Numbered from the stretch's first letter, positions 36,982 to 46,347 are shown. The stretch: DNA of 64,000 nt from an uncultured Chlorobiaceae bacterium (GCA_903928225.1 CAIYPU010000079.1:1-64000), one strand, 5' to 3'. Translations and numbers: made by a program. Notes: generated by a model not told the origin, from the letters alone.

Positions 36982-38058
36982 TTAAGGTCTATTTGTGTCG
37001 CAAAGTAATCCTGCTCGCCTACAACTCTCCAGAAATGCTTTTTGCAAGAAATTGCTTTCGGCTAAGGGTTGTTTTACTGTCAGCTTTTTAAGCGTATCCA
37101 TGTACTCACTCGGTGTGCGTCCGTTTTCCTGCCATTCGTCCATAACTTTAACTATCCAATAGCGACCTCCTGATTCATCGCAACATTTTGCCTTGAAGCG
37201 CTCATCGATCCCGTAAACTTCTCGCCATGTGTCAATCTCTTCACGAACCTCATCTGGCCCAAAAGTGAGCTGAATATCGTCAGGGGTCAGTTTATCAATC
37301 TCAGAGTGGCTGAGATCGATGCAGATTTCAATCTTGTGACTATCAGCGGTATAAGGATAGAATGCTTTGCGGCGTCCAGTAGCGTTATGCACTGGGTCTT
37401 TACTGAGTTTGTAGCTGCTATTGCATTCATTACATGCTGGAGCCAGGTTGTGGAAATTGATTGAATTAAAGGGGTAAGAGGCTTTTGGAAGATAATGGTC
37501 GTATGCCTCACGTTTGGTGTGGTAAACACCTTTTATGTGACCAAGTCCGCAGAATGGACATTTATCGATGGAATTGATCGCCTTGAATGCCTCATAGTGT
37601 TCATCTATTTGGCCAATTTTGTCTCGTAGTGCAGCAATGCCAAGCAGTTCCTGCGAATAGAGTCCTTTGAAAAAAGAGGCCAGTTCTTTGCTCAGGTATA
37701 GATTAATAGTCTTGATGTCTTCATAGCAAGCGATTTGCACAGATGGGTCTTTCGCACAGACTCTCTCGATGTCATTATTGGCCTGATACCATTGCTTGAG
37801 TTGATCTATCTGTGGTTCAGTCAGTCCCACAAACAGATTGTAAATGCCCTCTATATGGCCATAAAAAAAATCACCACCTTTGGTGTCGGAGTAACAAAAC
37901 GACTCCATAAGACCCTTGAGTTCGGCGTTACCGTCGAACAACTCAAACCGAAACGACCCTTTAACTGGCGCTTTGCACCACACTTCAAAAAAAATGAAGT
38001 CGATGAATCCCTGCATTTTTTCCATCGAATGAGGAACATAAATGTAGGGAAATAGCAT
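36982..38058 (-). CDS. HNH endonuclease-domain protein (PtuB-like partner)
   Basis: A 358-residue protein. The N-terminal 150 residues match nothing I recognise. The HNH domain has zinc-knuckle Cys167 and Cys170 (KCPFC), the His in YDHYLPKASYP (188) and NLAPACNECNSSYK (204-217) with Asn204 and Cys209/Cys212. The start overlaps the stop of the upstream ATPase by one base (TGATG). ATPase-HNH gene pairs of this order are known as Septu (PtuA-PtuB) and as retron Ec78 effectors; here the pair is appended to a type I restriction operon. It is the last gene of the operon and of the island's left end. Confidence 0.78.
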   Translation of the reverse strand: MLFPYIYVPHSMEKMQGFIDFIFFEVWCKAPVKGSFRFELFDGNAELKGLMESFCYSDTKGGDFFYGHIEGIYNLFVGLTEPQIDQLKQWYQANNDIERVCAKDPSVQIACYEDIKTINLYLSKELASFFKGLYSQELLGIAALRDKIGQIDEHYEAFKAINSIDKCPFCGLGHIKGVYHTKREAYDHYLPKASYPFNSINFHNLAPACNECNSSYKLSKDPVHNATGRRKAFYPYTADSHKIEICIDLSHSEIDKLTPDDIQLTFGPDEVREEIDTWREVYGIDERFKAKCCDESGGRYWIVKVMDEWQENGRTPSEYMDTLKKLTVKQPLAESNFLQKAFLESCRRAGLLCDTNRP

Positions 38059-39836
38059 CAGCCCTTTTCCTCCATGCTGTCGAGGATTGTTTTGATAAGC
38101 AACACTTTTTCTACTGAATCTCCAAGCTTGCGGTTGATTTCGGCGAGAAGGTGTTCTTTATCTTCGCCTTCGTTAAAACGTTGTAGAAAATCATCCCGTA
38201 TTGTCTGCGCACGAAGACCGATGGTTTCGCGTTTGCCGAAGGTGGCCATTGTGATCTTATTTATGGACGCTCCCAAAGTGTTGTAGTCAGGATGAGTCAC
38301 CGAGACCTTGCCGTCAGCCTTGTTGAACACCAGCACCTTTTCGGGTTGGCTGTCGGATATCAGAAACGGTGTATGGGTAGTGATTAGCATCTCCTGGTCT
38401 TTACTATCAACGAAACATTCATTCAAACGGGTGACGAAGTTAGCGCGCCAGTCGGGGTTGAAGTGAGTTTCTGGTTCGTCGAGCAGGAAAAGACTTTGGG
38501 TATCCTTGAAAAGTAGGCAGAGGCCAAGAGCGTGCAATAACTGGTGTTCACCGTCGGAAAGGCTTTTCAGTAAAACCGGTTCACTCACATCAGTTTTAGT
38601 CAGCCAAAAGTGTTTGAATCGCATTATCCGTTCATCTGATGCAAGTATCGGCACTGTCTCATTGACATAGAGGCTACCTGACTGATACAACTCCGATTTC
38701 AGTTGGTCACTGGCTGAATAGAGATTTAAAGTCAAGAGCACTTGGAAGGCCTGGAACAAGGCGATGGGCGAGCGGTTGACCTCGAAATCGAAGTTCTCGC
38801 GGAAAGCCTGCCGGGTGACCTCGTTGACCCAATAATCGAGATAAAGTGTGTCGTTGGGCTCATCGAGATACCAACAGGTAGCACAATGCATCAGGCGGGG
38901 AATGACCTTGTCGCTGGTGTCGCTACCATCGAGCAGGTGCACCAGATCGACACGATACCGCTTGCTCTGGCTCTCGTCTTCGATTGTGCTCAAGGCCGGG
39001 TGGTTTCTGACGATCTCCTCGATGGACTCCCGCTTGTTCTCATCCCGACTGCCGAAGGCAGGGATCTGGTTTTCCTCCACCTCTATACTGCGCTGGATGA
39101 TGATGCGGAACTCCCTGAGTTCCGCAATCTTCACATCGTCGCGAAAGGGAGTGAGCGCATCGGCATCTTGAAACAGCAGATTACAGATCAAAATCGCCTG
39201 GCTGAAACTACTGTCGAGATAGACCAAACGCGATTCCGGGCGACCGGGGTAAGGAAGTTGCTGCTTCAGCGCCTGGTCGTACTCGTCGAACTGGACAAAG
39301 CGCATTTTGAAAAACGGCAGACTGAGGATTTCGTTCTCGCCGGAGGAATAACCGAGGATATAATCTGGAAGCAGTTGTCGAGACATAGTCTTTGTCATGA
39401 CGAGCTTTTGCTCACTGACATTATTTACCAGATACCACAACGGACTCTCTTCTACATTTTTTACAATTTTGATATGCGCATTGCCACCCAATCCTGAATA
39501 AGCCAACTCAGAAGAATCTCTTATGGGAATAAGATATTCGACCTCGAAACCATCTGGAATCGCCCTATCGCCACGAAATCCCTCCGAATTGGTCTCTTCA
39601 TCATAATCAAAGCTGTCTGGGCGATTTTCAAGATAGATGCACTCCAGATGGTAGAAAATTGCTGCCAGAGCCTCCAGCAAATTAGACTTTCCGCTACCAT
39701 TAGGGCCTGCGCAGACAAAAGGGGCGAAGCCCTGCTCTTCCTGCAAATCCCATTCGGTGCGGAACTGATATTCAAACCCTGCTTGTAAGCTGCGGAAGCC
39801 TTTCGGATCGGTTATTTTGAGACGTAGTAGCTTCAT
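38058..39836 (-). CDS. AAA/ABC-type ATPase associated with the restriction operon (PtuA-like)
   Basis: A 592-residue ATPase of the OLD/SMC-like ABC class. Walker A is GPNGSGKSN (residues 44-52), the signature is SLSDGEHQLLH (about 420), and Walker B is LFLLDEPETHFNPDWR (about 450). A following TTHTPFLISDSQPEK segment is typical of RecF/OLD-type ATPases, but no TOPRIM domain follows. I recall a protein family described as restriction system-associated AAA ATPase with this layout; that match needs a profile search. It starts 6 bp after hsdS and is coupled to the HNH gene, so it is probably co-expressed with both. Confidence 0.8.
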   Translation of the reverse strand: MKLLRLKITDPKGFRSLQAGFEYQFRTEWDLQEEQGFAPFVCAGPNGSGKSNLLEALAAIFYHLECIYLENRPDSFDYDEETNSEGFRGDRAIPDGFEVEYLIPIRDSSELAYSGLGGNAHIKIVKNVEESPLWYLVNNVSEQKLVMTKTMSRQLLPDYILGYSSGENEILSLPFFKMRFVQFDEYDQALKQQLPYPGRPESRLVYLDSSFSQAILICNLLFQDADALTPFRDDVKIAELREFRIIIQRSIEVEENQIPAFGSRDENKRESIEEIVRNHPALSTIEDESQSKRYRVDLVHLLDGSDTSDKVIPRLMHCATCWYLDEPNDTLYLDYWVNEVTRQAFRENFDFEVNRSPIALFQAFQVLLTLNLYSASDQLKSELYQSGSLYVNETVPILASDERIMRFKHFWLTKTDVSEPVLLKSLSDGEHQLLHALGLCLLFKDTQSLFLLDEPETHFNPDWRANFVTRLNECFVDSKDQEMLITTHTPFLISDSQPEKVLVFNKADGKVSVTHPDYNTLGASINKITMATFGKRETIGLRAQTIRDDFLQRFNEGEDKEHLLAEINRKLGDSVEKVLLIKTILDSMEEKG

Positions 39837-39842
39837 AAGGCA

Positions 39843-41405
39843 TCAAGATGGCACAGCTTTAATTTGGACGATGTTATTGGCATCATCGTAAGTCTGGATG
39901 AGATGCCCTTCCGCCAAAGCTTTGAACACCAATGACTTGATTTCGTCATAGTCACTTGCGCAACAGCCCTGAATGTCATCTTGCAATAATTCGGATAATC
40001 GTTGCTGGGCGACCTCCATAAATGATTGTACCGAAAAGGGAGTTTCACCCAAATGTTTGAGCCATGCAGTCAGCCATACACGGAGTAACTCCTTTCGATT
40101 TTCCGATGATTGCAACCCGGCAAAATCTGCCGGGACGGGTAATTCAAATAACTGCCCTGCCGGTTGTTTGGTCTCCATATCTTTTTCCTCTAACTCTTCT
40201 GTTTCAGGACTTTCGGGCGGCAGCGGTACGCGCGACAAGTCCAGTTCGCCTTTAAAGGCTTTCTGGCTCAACGCGCCGTAGAAGACTTCAAAATCGCTGA
40301 GGCTTTGCTGGTAATGGTATTCGATGCTTTCGACTTTTTCGACAATAGTGGTAAATTGGTTTTGAAGGGTGATTGGTGGATATGGAAATTCAAGTTTATC
40401 AAGAATCCCTGTATTCATATGGGTGAAAGCATCATCTGCACCTGTTTTTAATCGGCCTTTGCGTCCCTTACAGAATGTCATCAGGAATACGACATACAGA
40501 GGTTGCAACTCATCACTAAGCCGTAATCGGATAAGGTTAGTGCTGATAATCGCAGGTTCGCCATTCATCCGAGCCACACACATTTTCCCAACCGTTCCTG
40601 CGCGAGAAATAATAATATCTCCATCTATTACTGAATATGAAGCCAGCTTATCGTATTTCTCTTTTGTTATCCACATGCGAAACGGCATGATCATTCGACC
40701 TTTCGGGTCGATGTTGTCCATATTCCAGACAGGGATACCTGAATCGACAAATTCATCTTTCTTCAATGCGCTTCCGAATGGACCGCATTTAGTCCCCTCT
40801 TTGGAGTTGATATAGAACTCGGACATTTTTCTGATAGGGAACTTCCGTGGGTTAATGATCGGATCGCCAAACATCTCCAAAAAGACGCTTTTAAGCAGAT
40901 CGTCGAGTTTTTGCAGGTGCTGCTTGCGCCGGGCGATCAGCCCTTCGATGCTGCAGAGCAGATGGGCAATTCGCTTTTGTTCGTCGTAATCAATCTCTGG
41001 AACAAAAATACCCTCTAATGCTTTTCTGTTGATATGCGGAATAGTCGCACCTGTAGCCGTTTGACGCAAATAGTCAAATTTTGATCGAAGGAATGCGCCG
41101 ATAAATGGAGCACAGTAATGATTCCTTTCCTTGAAACGCAATCTGGCTATCGTGCTGCCAATGAACCCGGATTTGCCGTAACCAATTGTTCCGGCATTAG
41201 CGCCATCCCACGCAATCAGTACATCATCAGGTTGAGCTTCCGTTCCTTTTTTATCGTTGGTAAAACGAATCAGGTTGTCGTTTCGCAGATCATCGATAGC
41301 AAGTAAGCGTTTCGACTTTTCAGATGGATTTTCAACAATCGAATGCTTCTTTCCTTTTGAAATGGTTATAATGGAGCCGATGGTCATTTCTTTTTTTGCG
41401 CTCAT
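39843..41405 (-). CDS. hsdS: Type I restriction specificity subunit HsdS with C-terminal extension
   Basis: Determines the DNA target of the type I enzyme. Two target-recognition domains (about 1-140 and 185-345) are each followed by a conserved helical segment (AHLLCSIEGLIARRKQHLQK at about 147-166, and VEKVESIEYHYQQSLSDFEV at about 355). After about residue 390 comes an extra Pro/Glu-rich linker and a domain of about 110 residues (KELLRVWLTAWLKHLGETPF and on) not usual in HsdS. The start overlaps the hsdM stop by 4 bp. TRD1 and TRD2 differ in sequence, so a bipartite target is expected. Confidence 0.9.
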   Translation of the reverse strand: MSAKKEMTIGSIITISKGKKHSIVENPSEKSKRLLAIDDLRNDNLIRFTNDKKGTEAQPDDVLIAWDGANAGTIGYGKSGFIGSTIARLRFKERNHYCAPFIGAFLRSKFDYLRQTATGATIPHINRKALEGIFVPEIDYDEQKRIAHLLCSIEGLIARRKQHLQKLDDLLKSVFLEMFGDPIINPRKFPIRKMSEFYINSKEGTKCGPFGSALKKDEFVDSGIPVWNMDNIDPKGRMIMPFRMWITKEKYDKLASYSVIDGDIIISRAGTVGKMCVARMNGEPAIISTNLIRLRLSDELQPLYVVFLMTFCKGRKGRLKTGADDAFTHMNTGILDKLEFPYPPITLQNQFTTIVEKVESIEYHYQQSLSDFEVFYGALSQKAFKGELDLSRVPLPPESPETEELEEKDMETKQPAGQLFELPVPADFAGLQSSENRKELLRVWLTAWLKHLGETPFSVQSFMEVAQQRLSELLQDDIQGCCASDYDEIKSLVFKALAEGHLIQTYDDANNIVQIKAVPS

Positions 41406-43099
41406 CCAATCATCCCCCTCAGCTCAAGCAGTTCGCGCACAATCCCACTCTGGACGTTGGCAAGATCGACATCATCAATCTCACCGACTTCTGCTTTTAT
41501 CAGCCGGTTCAGAATATCGGCGGGTTTGTCGTACACCACATCTTCGAACACATCTTCCTTGTAGCGCGAAAGCGAGAGGTCATAGTTGTTGTCGTCATTT
41601 TCAATTTCTGCGCGGGGGACGAAAAAGCACTTCTGCGTGCGGTCGGCGTCAGTCTCGGGATTTCGGGCGCGGAATCTGGCAACAATCTCCTGCAAGTCGC
41701 CATAGCCTTGTAGCTTGGTGCGCTTGTCGTCGAGCGAGTAACCGTCTGCTTGCATCTCGTAGAACCAAACCTGTTCGGTGGCGGATTTGGTGATCTTCTC
41801 CTTCGGGCTATAGACTTTGGTGAACAGCAAAATAGCCGTGCTGACTCCGGCGTAAGGCTTGAAGACGCCGCTTGGCATGGTGATGATCGCTTTCAGATCG
41901 CAGCGATCCACCAGCATCTCTCGCAGACTCCTGAACGCCTTGCCGGAGCCGAAGAGCACGCCCTGGGGTACGATCACACAGGCTGTGCCGCCTTTTTTAA
42001 GCAACCGGTAAATATTTTCAACAAACAGCAGCTCCGTTTTGGTGGTCGAAAGGGTAAGGTTTTCGTTGATGTCACCCTTGTCAATGCTGCCGGTAAAGGG
42101 TGGGTTGGCCATGACGATGTCGTACTCGGCCTCCTCGTTATAGCTCTTGCTAAGGGTGTCCTTGTAGTCGATGCGTGGCTCGTCGATGCCGTGCATCATC
42201 AGGTTCATCAACCCCAACCGAACCATCGTGTTGTCGATATCGTAGCCGAAAAGAGAGTCTTGCAGGATCGCATGGGCCTTTTGTGTAAGCCCTGTCGCAA
42301 CCGAGGTACGGACAAAGCCATCTTCATCGAGTTGCAACTCCTTGTCTCCCGCCTTTTTTGCCAAATCGGTAACAATGTACTGGTAGGCTCCAAGCAGGAA
42401 GCCTGATGTTCCGCAGGCCGGATCCGCAATGCGGTGACCAAGTTGCGGCTTCACGAGTTCGGCCATCAATTTGATGATATGGCGCGGAGTGCGAAACTGG
42501 CCGTTCTTACCTGCACTGGCGATTTCCGAGAGAAGCATTTCATAGACATCACCCTGAATATCCTGTAAACGATGACCCTTTTCGTTAGAGTCCTTCTCCA
42601 TGATGTCGAAAATCTCATCTATGGTCTTCACTGCTTCCACCAGCAACGAGGGTTTGGGAATGATGAACACTGCGTTCTTCATGTGATGGGTGAAGTTTGA
42701 CTCGGTACCGTTCATGTCCTTGAGAAAGGGAAATACATTGTCTAGGACATGAAACAGCATCTCTTCAGCATGCATCTGTTTGAAATTGCTCCAGCGAAGG
42801 GTATTCTTGTCGATACCCAGCTGTTGCTTAAGCATGATTCTTTCTTCAATGTCTCCAGCTTCATCAACGGCCTTCCGGTGAACAGGTGGAACCCAAATAC
42901 CCTCAAATCTGGATAGATATAATTCCCCCATCCACTCGGCATCGGCTTGTTTTTTCTGATCGATCTCGTCGAGCCGCTTCATGAAGAGGAGATAGGTGAT
43001 CTGCTCGATGGCGGTTAGCGGATTGGCAATGCCGCCAGCCCAGAACTTGTTCCAGAGCTGGTCGATCTTGCTTTTGAGTTCAGGGTTGTTTTGGAGCAT
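41402..43099 (-). CDS. hsdM: Type I restriction-modification methyltransferase subunit HsdM
   Basis: N6-adenine methyltransferase of 565 residues. N-terminal helical HsdM_N domain (SKIDQLWNKFWAGGIANPLT), SAM motif I around DPACGTSGFLLGAY, and catalytic motif IV NPPF in DIVMANPPFTGSI. Length is typical. It lies 37 bp downstream of hsdR and overlaps hsdS by 4 bp. Confidence 0.95.
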   Translation of the reverse strand: MLQNNPELKSKIDQLWNKFWAGGIANPLTAIEQITYLLFMKRLDEIDQKKQADAEWMGELYLSRFEGIWVPPVHRKAVDEAGDIEERIMLKQQLGIDKNTLRWSNFKQMHAEEMLFHVLDNVFPFLKDMNGTESNFTHHMKNAVFIIPKPSLLVEAVKTIDEIFDIMEKDSNEKGHRLQDIQGDVYEMLLSEIASAGKNGQFRTPRHIIKLMAELVKPQLGHRIADPACGTSGFLLGAYQYIVTDLAKKAGDKELQLDEDGFVRTSVATGLTQKAHAILQDSLFGYDIDNTMVRLGLMNLMMHGIDEPRIDYKDTLSKSYNEEAEYDIVMANPPFTGSIDKGDINENLTLSTTKTELLFVENIYRLLKKGGTACVIVPQGVLFGSGKAFRSLREMLVDRCDLKAIITMPSGVFKPYAGVSTAILLFTKVYSPKEKITKSATEQVWFYEMQADGYSLDDKRTKLQGYGDLQEIVARFRARNPETDADRTQKCFFVPRAEIENDDNNYDLSLSRYKEDVFEDVVYDKPADILNRLIKAEVGEIDDVDLANVQSGIVRELLELRGMIG

Positions 43100-43136
43100 G
43101 GATTTAACTGCTTGAGTGTAGTATTAGTGAGCGCCG

Positions 43137-45947
43137 TCAGGCCGCCAGCTGTTCAGTGAGCTGCAAAATTTCGTTGATCTCCGCAGGGCTGAAGACGCCG
43201 CGAATCCCTTGAGGGTGAATGATAGTGAACGGTGCGTTGATAAGGTCTCTCTTTTCTACCTTTTTGCTTTCAATGATGAACCCTTTGAGAAGGTTCAGAA
43301 AGTCAAGTTGGCGCCTGGTCAGGTTGCTGTGCTGCTGAATAAACTGGTTGAAAGCTTCGCCGACCGTTTCCGGGAAACTTTTCAGGATTTCTATTCCGAG
43401 GATGTGGCGGATAAACTGGATGAAATGTGCCTTGTGATTTTTGTAGGCTTGGCGCAGCAGCTCTTCGGTGATGTGCGGATGCTCGGCATGAAGCAGCTCG
43501 GCCAGTTCATTGGCCTCGCCCGGCGAGACCTCTTCGCCATTCCTGATTTTCTGCAAAATGGGGTTGTGCCCGGTCAGTTCGGCAATCATGGATTCAACCA
43601 TTTCGCGGTAACGGCTGATGCTGACCGATTCCTGCTGTGGACCGAATTCGACACGCTCCTTGTTGAATAGTACGTCCGTGAGGTCGAGATGTACCGGCCC
43701 GGCACCTGTGTCCTGCTCGCGGAATTTCATGAGCGGTCCAAGGCGTTCGTTCAGTTCGTCGAGAGCATTTTCAAGTGCAATGGCATCGTTTTTGACCCAG
43801 AAGTGATTGGTCTGAGCGGAGCGAATCAGACCTTCTTCAGACTTGACGAAGTTAATCGAGAGCGGCAGTTCACTGATCTGTTCGACAACCCCTTCCCTGA
43901 GGGTTTCTGCCTTTTCAGACTCCTCGCTCAATTTGGCAAGCGAGTAATCAAGTAAATCAAGTTCAAAGCGCATAGCCTTGTAATCTACTTCTGAAACAGT
44001 GCGGAACAGCGGTTTGATTTCGGTGCGCAGGAATTCCATACGCTGGGGATTCAGGGTGATCCAGAAATTATTTTCTTCTATCAGGGCAATTACAGCGGTA
44101 GCATCCTTGATGATAACGGAGCTTTTCGGAAGCTGGCCGATCTGCTGACGAAGTTTCTCGACTTCTCGTTCGGCAATTTGCCTCTTTTCTTTATTGATGG
44201 CCTTTTCAATCTTGTCGAGTCTCAATCCGACCAGTCTTATCGGCAAGGGCAGTTGAGGCTTGAGTTCCTTGCCCTTGGGCTGCAGTTTGAAATATTCGAA
44301 ATTGTCCCAGCAGTCGAGGATCAAAAAAACTTCCTTTTCGGTACACCAAGGTTTAGATTTCATGGTCTCCAGCAGACGGGTCCCACGCCCTATCATCTGC
44401 CAAAACTTGGTGTAAGAATAGACCGGCTTCGCAAAAACGAGATTGACGATTTCACGAATGTCAATGCCGGTATCAAGCATATCGACGCTGATGGCGATAC
44501 GAGGCATATCATTATTGCTGAACTGATCAAGCAGGCCGCCCTTGCCGTAAACACGGGGGTCATCTGAAATCAGCACTTTGGCCAGTTCACCCTTATACTG
44601 CGGAAAGAGCTTGTCGAAGATCTCTTCAATACGCCGGGCATGAGCTTTTGTAGAACAGAAAAAGATAGTCTTACCAGGAAGTACTCCGTTCTGGTCTTTG
44701 ATGCATTCCTCCATGAATTCCCGGACGATCAAAGTATTGGTTCCCCTGTTTATTACCTGCTTTTCGAGTTGCGATCCCTCGAAATTGATCTCCTCGATCT
44801 CCTTGCCTTCCAGAATTAGCTTTTTCTGATCTTCAAGCGAAATTGTGCGCTTACTGATACCCTCTATCTGGAAACGGGTCTGAATTTTCATCACCTGAAA
44901 ACTGCACAGATAGGGTGGCACGTTGTTGACTGCCTCTTCGAAGGTATATGCAAAAGTGGGGAGGCCATCCTCACAGTGAAAGAGCTGGAATGTGTTGTGG
45001 TCAATGATGTCTGTGGGCGTAGCAGTAAGACCAAGTGTAATGGTCTTAAAATAATCGAGTACTTCTTTGTATGTATTGTAAATGGAGCGATGGCTTTCAT
45101 CGACAACAATCAAATCAAAAAAATGTGGTGAAAGACGCTGCAATTCATCCCTGATGATGTTCAGCATCGAGGGGTAGGTAGAAATATATATACGACGATC
45201 CTTCGCGATAAGCTTTTCAGCTAAATTTGGCCAACGCGGTTCATTTGGCAAATGCTCCTTGAATGCTGAAAGCGCTTGCTCCCTCAAAGCAATCCTGTCA
45301 ACAAGAAAGAGGACTTTTTCGACATGACCTGCACGCATCAGTGCATCCACCATGGCAATGCACGTGCGCGTTTTTCCGGTGCCAGTAGCCATGACCAATA
45401 GAAAATCCCGTTTCTTAAGTTCGATACCCTCCAAAACAGCACGAATGGCACGTAGCTGGTAGTCTCGACCGGCAATGGTAGTGTTGATAAGTTCCTGTGT
45501 CAGGGGTTTACGGTTGCGGCGGATATATTGAAAACGTTCGAGGTCATCCCGTGTCGGAAAACCGATAACCTTACGAGGCGGGTAGTTGTCCAAATCCCAG
45601 AAATAGGTTTCGAGACCGTTCGTGTAAAAACAGAAAGGAAGTTCGCCGCCGTATTGTTTCTGGATATTCTGGCAATACTGCTTCGCCTGTTCACGGCCAA
45701 GTGCGGCATCTTTGCTGGTTTTCTTGGCCTCGACCACGGCAAGCGGCTTACCGTTTTTGCCGAGCAGTACATAGTCGCTGAACTGATGACCTTCATATGG
45801 CGTTCGAGGCTCCGAAACTCTTTCTGGAAGTGATGTCAGAATGTCAAACTCTTCAACAACCTGCAAAGGGTCTTTGACATTCCAGCCGGATAGATCCAGT
45901 AGTTGGTCAATAAGCTCGGAACGAGTTTGAGCTTCGGTTTTGTTCAT
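43137..45947 (-). CDS. hsdR: Type I restriction endonuclease subunit HsdR
   Basis: Translocates DNA and cleaves unmodified targets. N-terminal PD-(D/E)xK nuclease: Asp in FSDYVLLG and ExK in PLAVVEAKKT (residues 58, 73 and 75 from this start). Then a SF2 helicase motor with Walker A MATGTGKT, DESHRS (DEAH-like box), LGLTATPTD and motif VI QMIGRGTR, and a helical C-terminal region for complex assembly. I chose ATG 45947 (MNKTEAQTRSELID); the open frame extends 18 codons further to 46001, across a palindrome at 45969-45986. First gene of the five-gene operon. Confidence 0.93.
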   Translation of the reverse strand: MNKTEAQTRSELIDQLLDLSGWNVKDPLQVVEEFDILTSLPERVSEPRTPYEGHQFSDYVLLGKNGKPLAVVEAKKTSKDAALGREQAKQYCQNIQKQYGGELPFCFYTNGLETYFWDLDNYPPRKVIGFPTRDDLERFQYIRRNRKPLTQELINTTIAGRDYQLRAIRAVLEGIELKKRDFLLVMATGTGKTRTCIAMVDALMRAGHVEKVLFLVDRIALREQALSAFKEHLPNEPRWPNLAEKLIAKDRRIYISTYPSMLNIIRDELQRLSPHFFDLIVVDESHRSIYNTYKEVLDYFKTITLGLTATPTDIIDHNTFQLFHCEDGLPTFAYTFEEAVNNVPPYLCSFQVMKIQTRFQIEGISKRTISLEDQKKLILEGKEIEEINFEGSQLEKQVINRGTNTLIVREFMEECIKDQNGVLPGKTIFFCSTKAHARRIEEIFDKLFPQYKGELAKVLISDDPRVYGKGGLLDQFSNNDMPRIAISVDMLDTGIDIREIVNLVFAKPVYSYTKFWQMIGRGTRLLETMKSKPWCTEKEVFLILDCWDNFEYFKLQPKGKELKPQLPLPIRLVGLRLDKIEKAINKEKRQIAEREVEKLRQQIGQLPKSSVIIKDATAVIALIEENNFWITLNPQRMEFLRTEIKPLFRTVSEVDYKAMRFELDLLDYSLAKLSEESEKAETLREGVVEQISELPLSINFVKSEEGLIRSAQTNHFWVKNDAIALENALDELNERLGPLMKFREQDTGAGPVHLDLTDVLFNKERVEFGPQQESVSISRYREMVESMIAELTGHNPILQKIRNGEEVSPGEANELAELLHAEHPHITEELLRQAYKNHKAHFIQFIRHILGIEILKSFPETVGEAFNQFIQQHSNLTRRQLDFLNLLKGFIIESKKVEKRDLINAPFTIIHPQGIRGVFSPAEINEILQLTEQLAA

Positions 45948-45968
45948 GCTGTGATATCCATTATTGGG

Positions 45969-45986
45969 TTGAGAATTTGTTCTCAA
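45969..45986. promoter_or_regulatory. Operator candidate upstream of hsdR
   Basis: TTGAGAA-tttg-TTCTCAA, perfect 7-bp arms, ends 22 bp upstream of the chosen hsdR ATG. A second perfect inverted repeat GTAAAGCA/TGCTTTAC is at 46002-46026. Such twin symmetrical sites fit control of a restriction operon, but no C-protein gene is seen in the island. Confidence 0.45.
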
Positions 45987-46199
45987 ACGAGATTTAGGCA
46001 TGTAAAGCAGTTCGTTCTTGCTTTACCTAATAAATCGATTGATCCCGGTAATGGTGGTCCACAAACAGGTAAAAGTACGGAATATTCAGAACATATTAAT
46101 CAATATAGAGTTAGGATTTGGGAACAACAGAATGACATATTGAGACAACACATATTCAAAGGTGTTAATTGTTTATCTTATTCAAGTATGTTTGAAAAA

Positions 46200-46312
46200 G
46201 GGTGCGTGGTGGAATTGGTAGACACAGTCGCTTGCCTAAGCCTCAAAGCTTTTGGGGGGCTTAATAAGCGGCTATACTTCGGTATGTGCGGGTTCGAATC
46301 CCGCTGCGCCCA
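46200..46312 (+). tRNA. tRNA-Leu-like gene with hairpin in place of the anticodon loop
   Basis: A near-perfect class II tRNA frame: acceptor GGGTGCG (46200-46206) with TGCGCCC (46305-46311, two G-T pairs), D-arm TGGTGGAATTGGTAGACAC, variable arm TATAC-TTCG-GTATG (46273-46286), T-arm GCGGG-TTCGAAT-CCCGC. The anticodon stem GTCGC/GCGGC (46227-46231 and 46268-46272) does not close a 7-nt loop but 36 nt. These fold into TT/AA, an internal loop, TAAGCC/GGCTTA (46237-46242 and 46258-46263) and a 15-nt end loop that contains T-CAA-A, the Leu(CAA) context. CCA is not encoded. It may be a defective, intron-bearing or non-decoding tRNA. It is the only right-reading gene in the island. Confidence 0.7.
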
Positions 46313-46347
46313 CAATCCATATCAATATTATCACGATATAATCGGTA

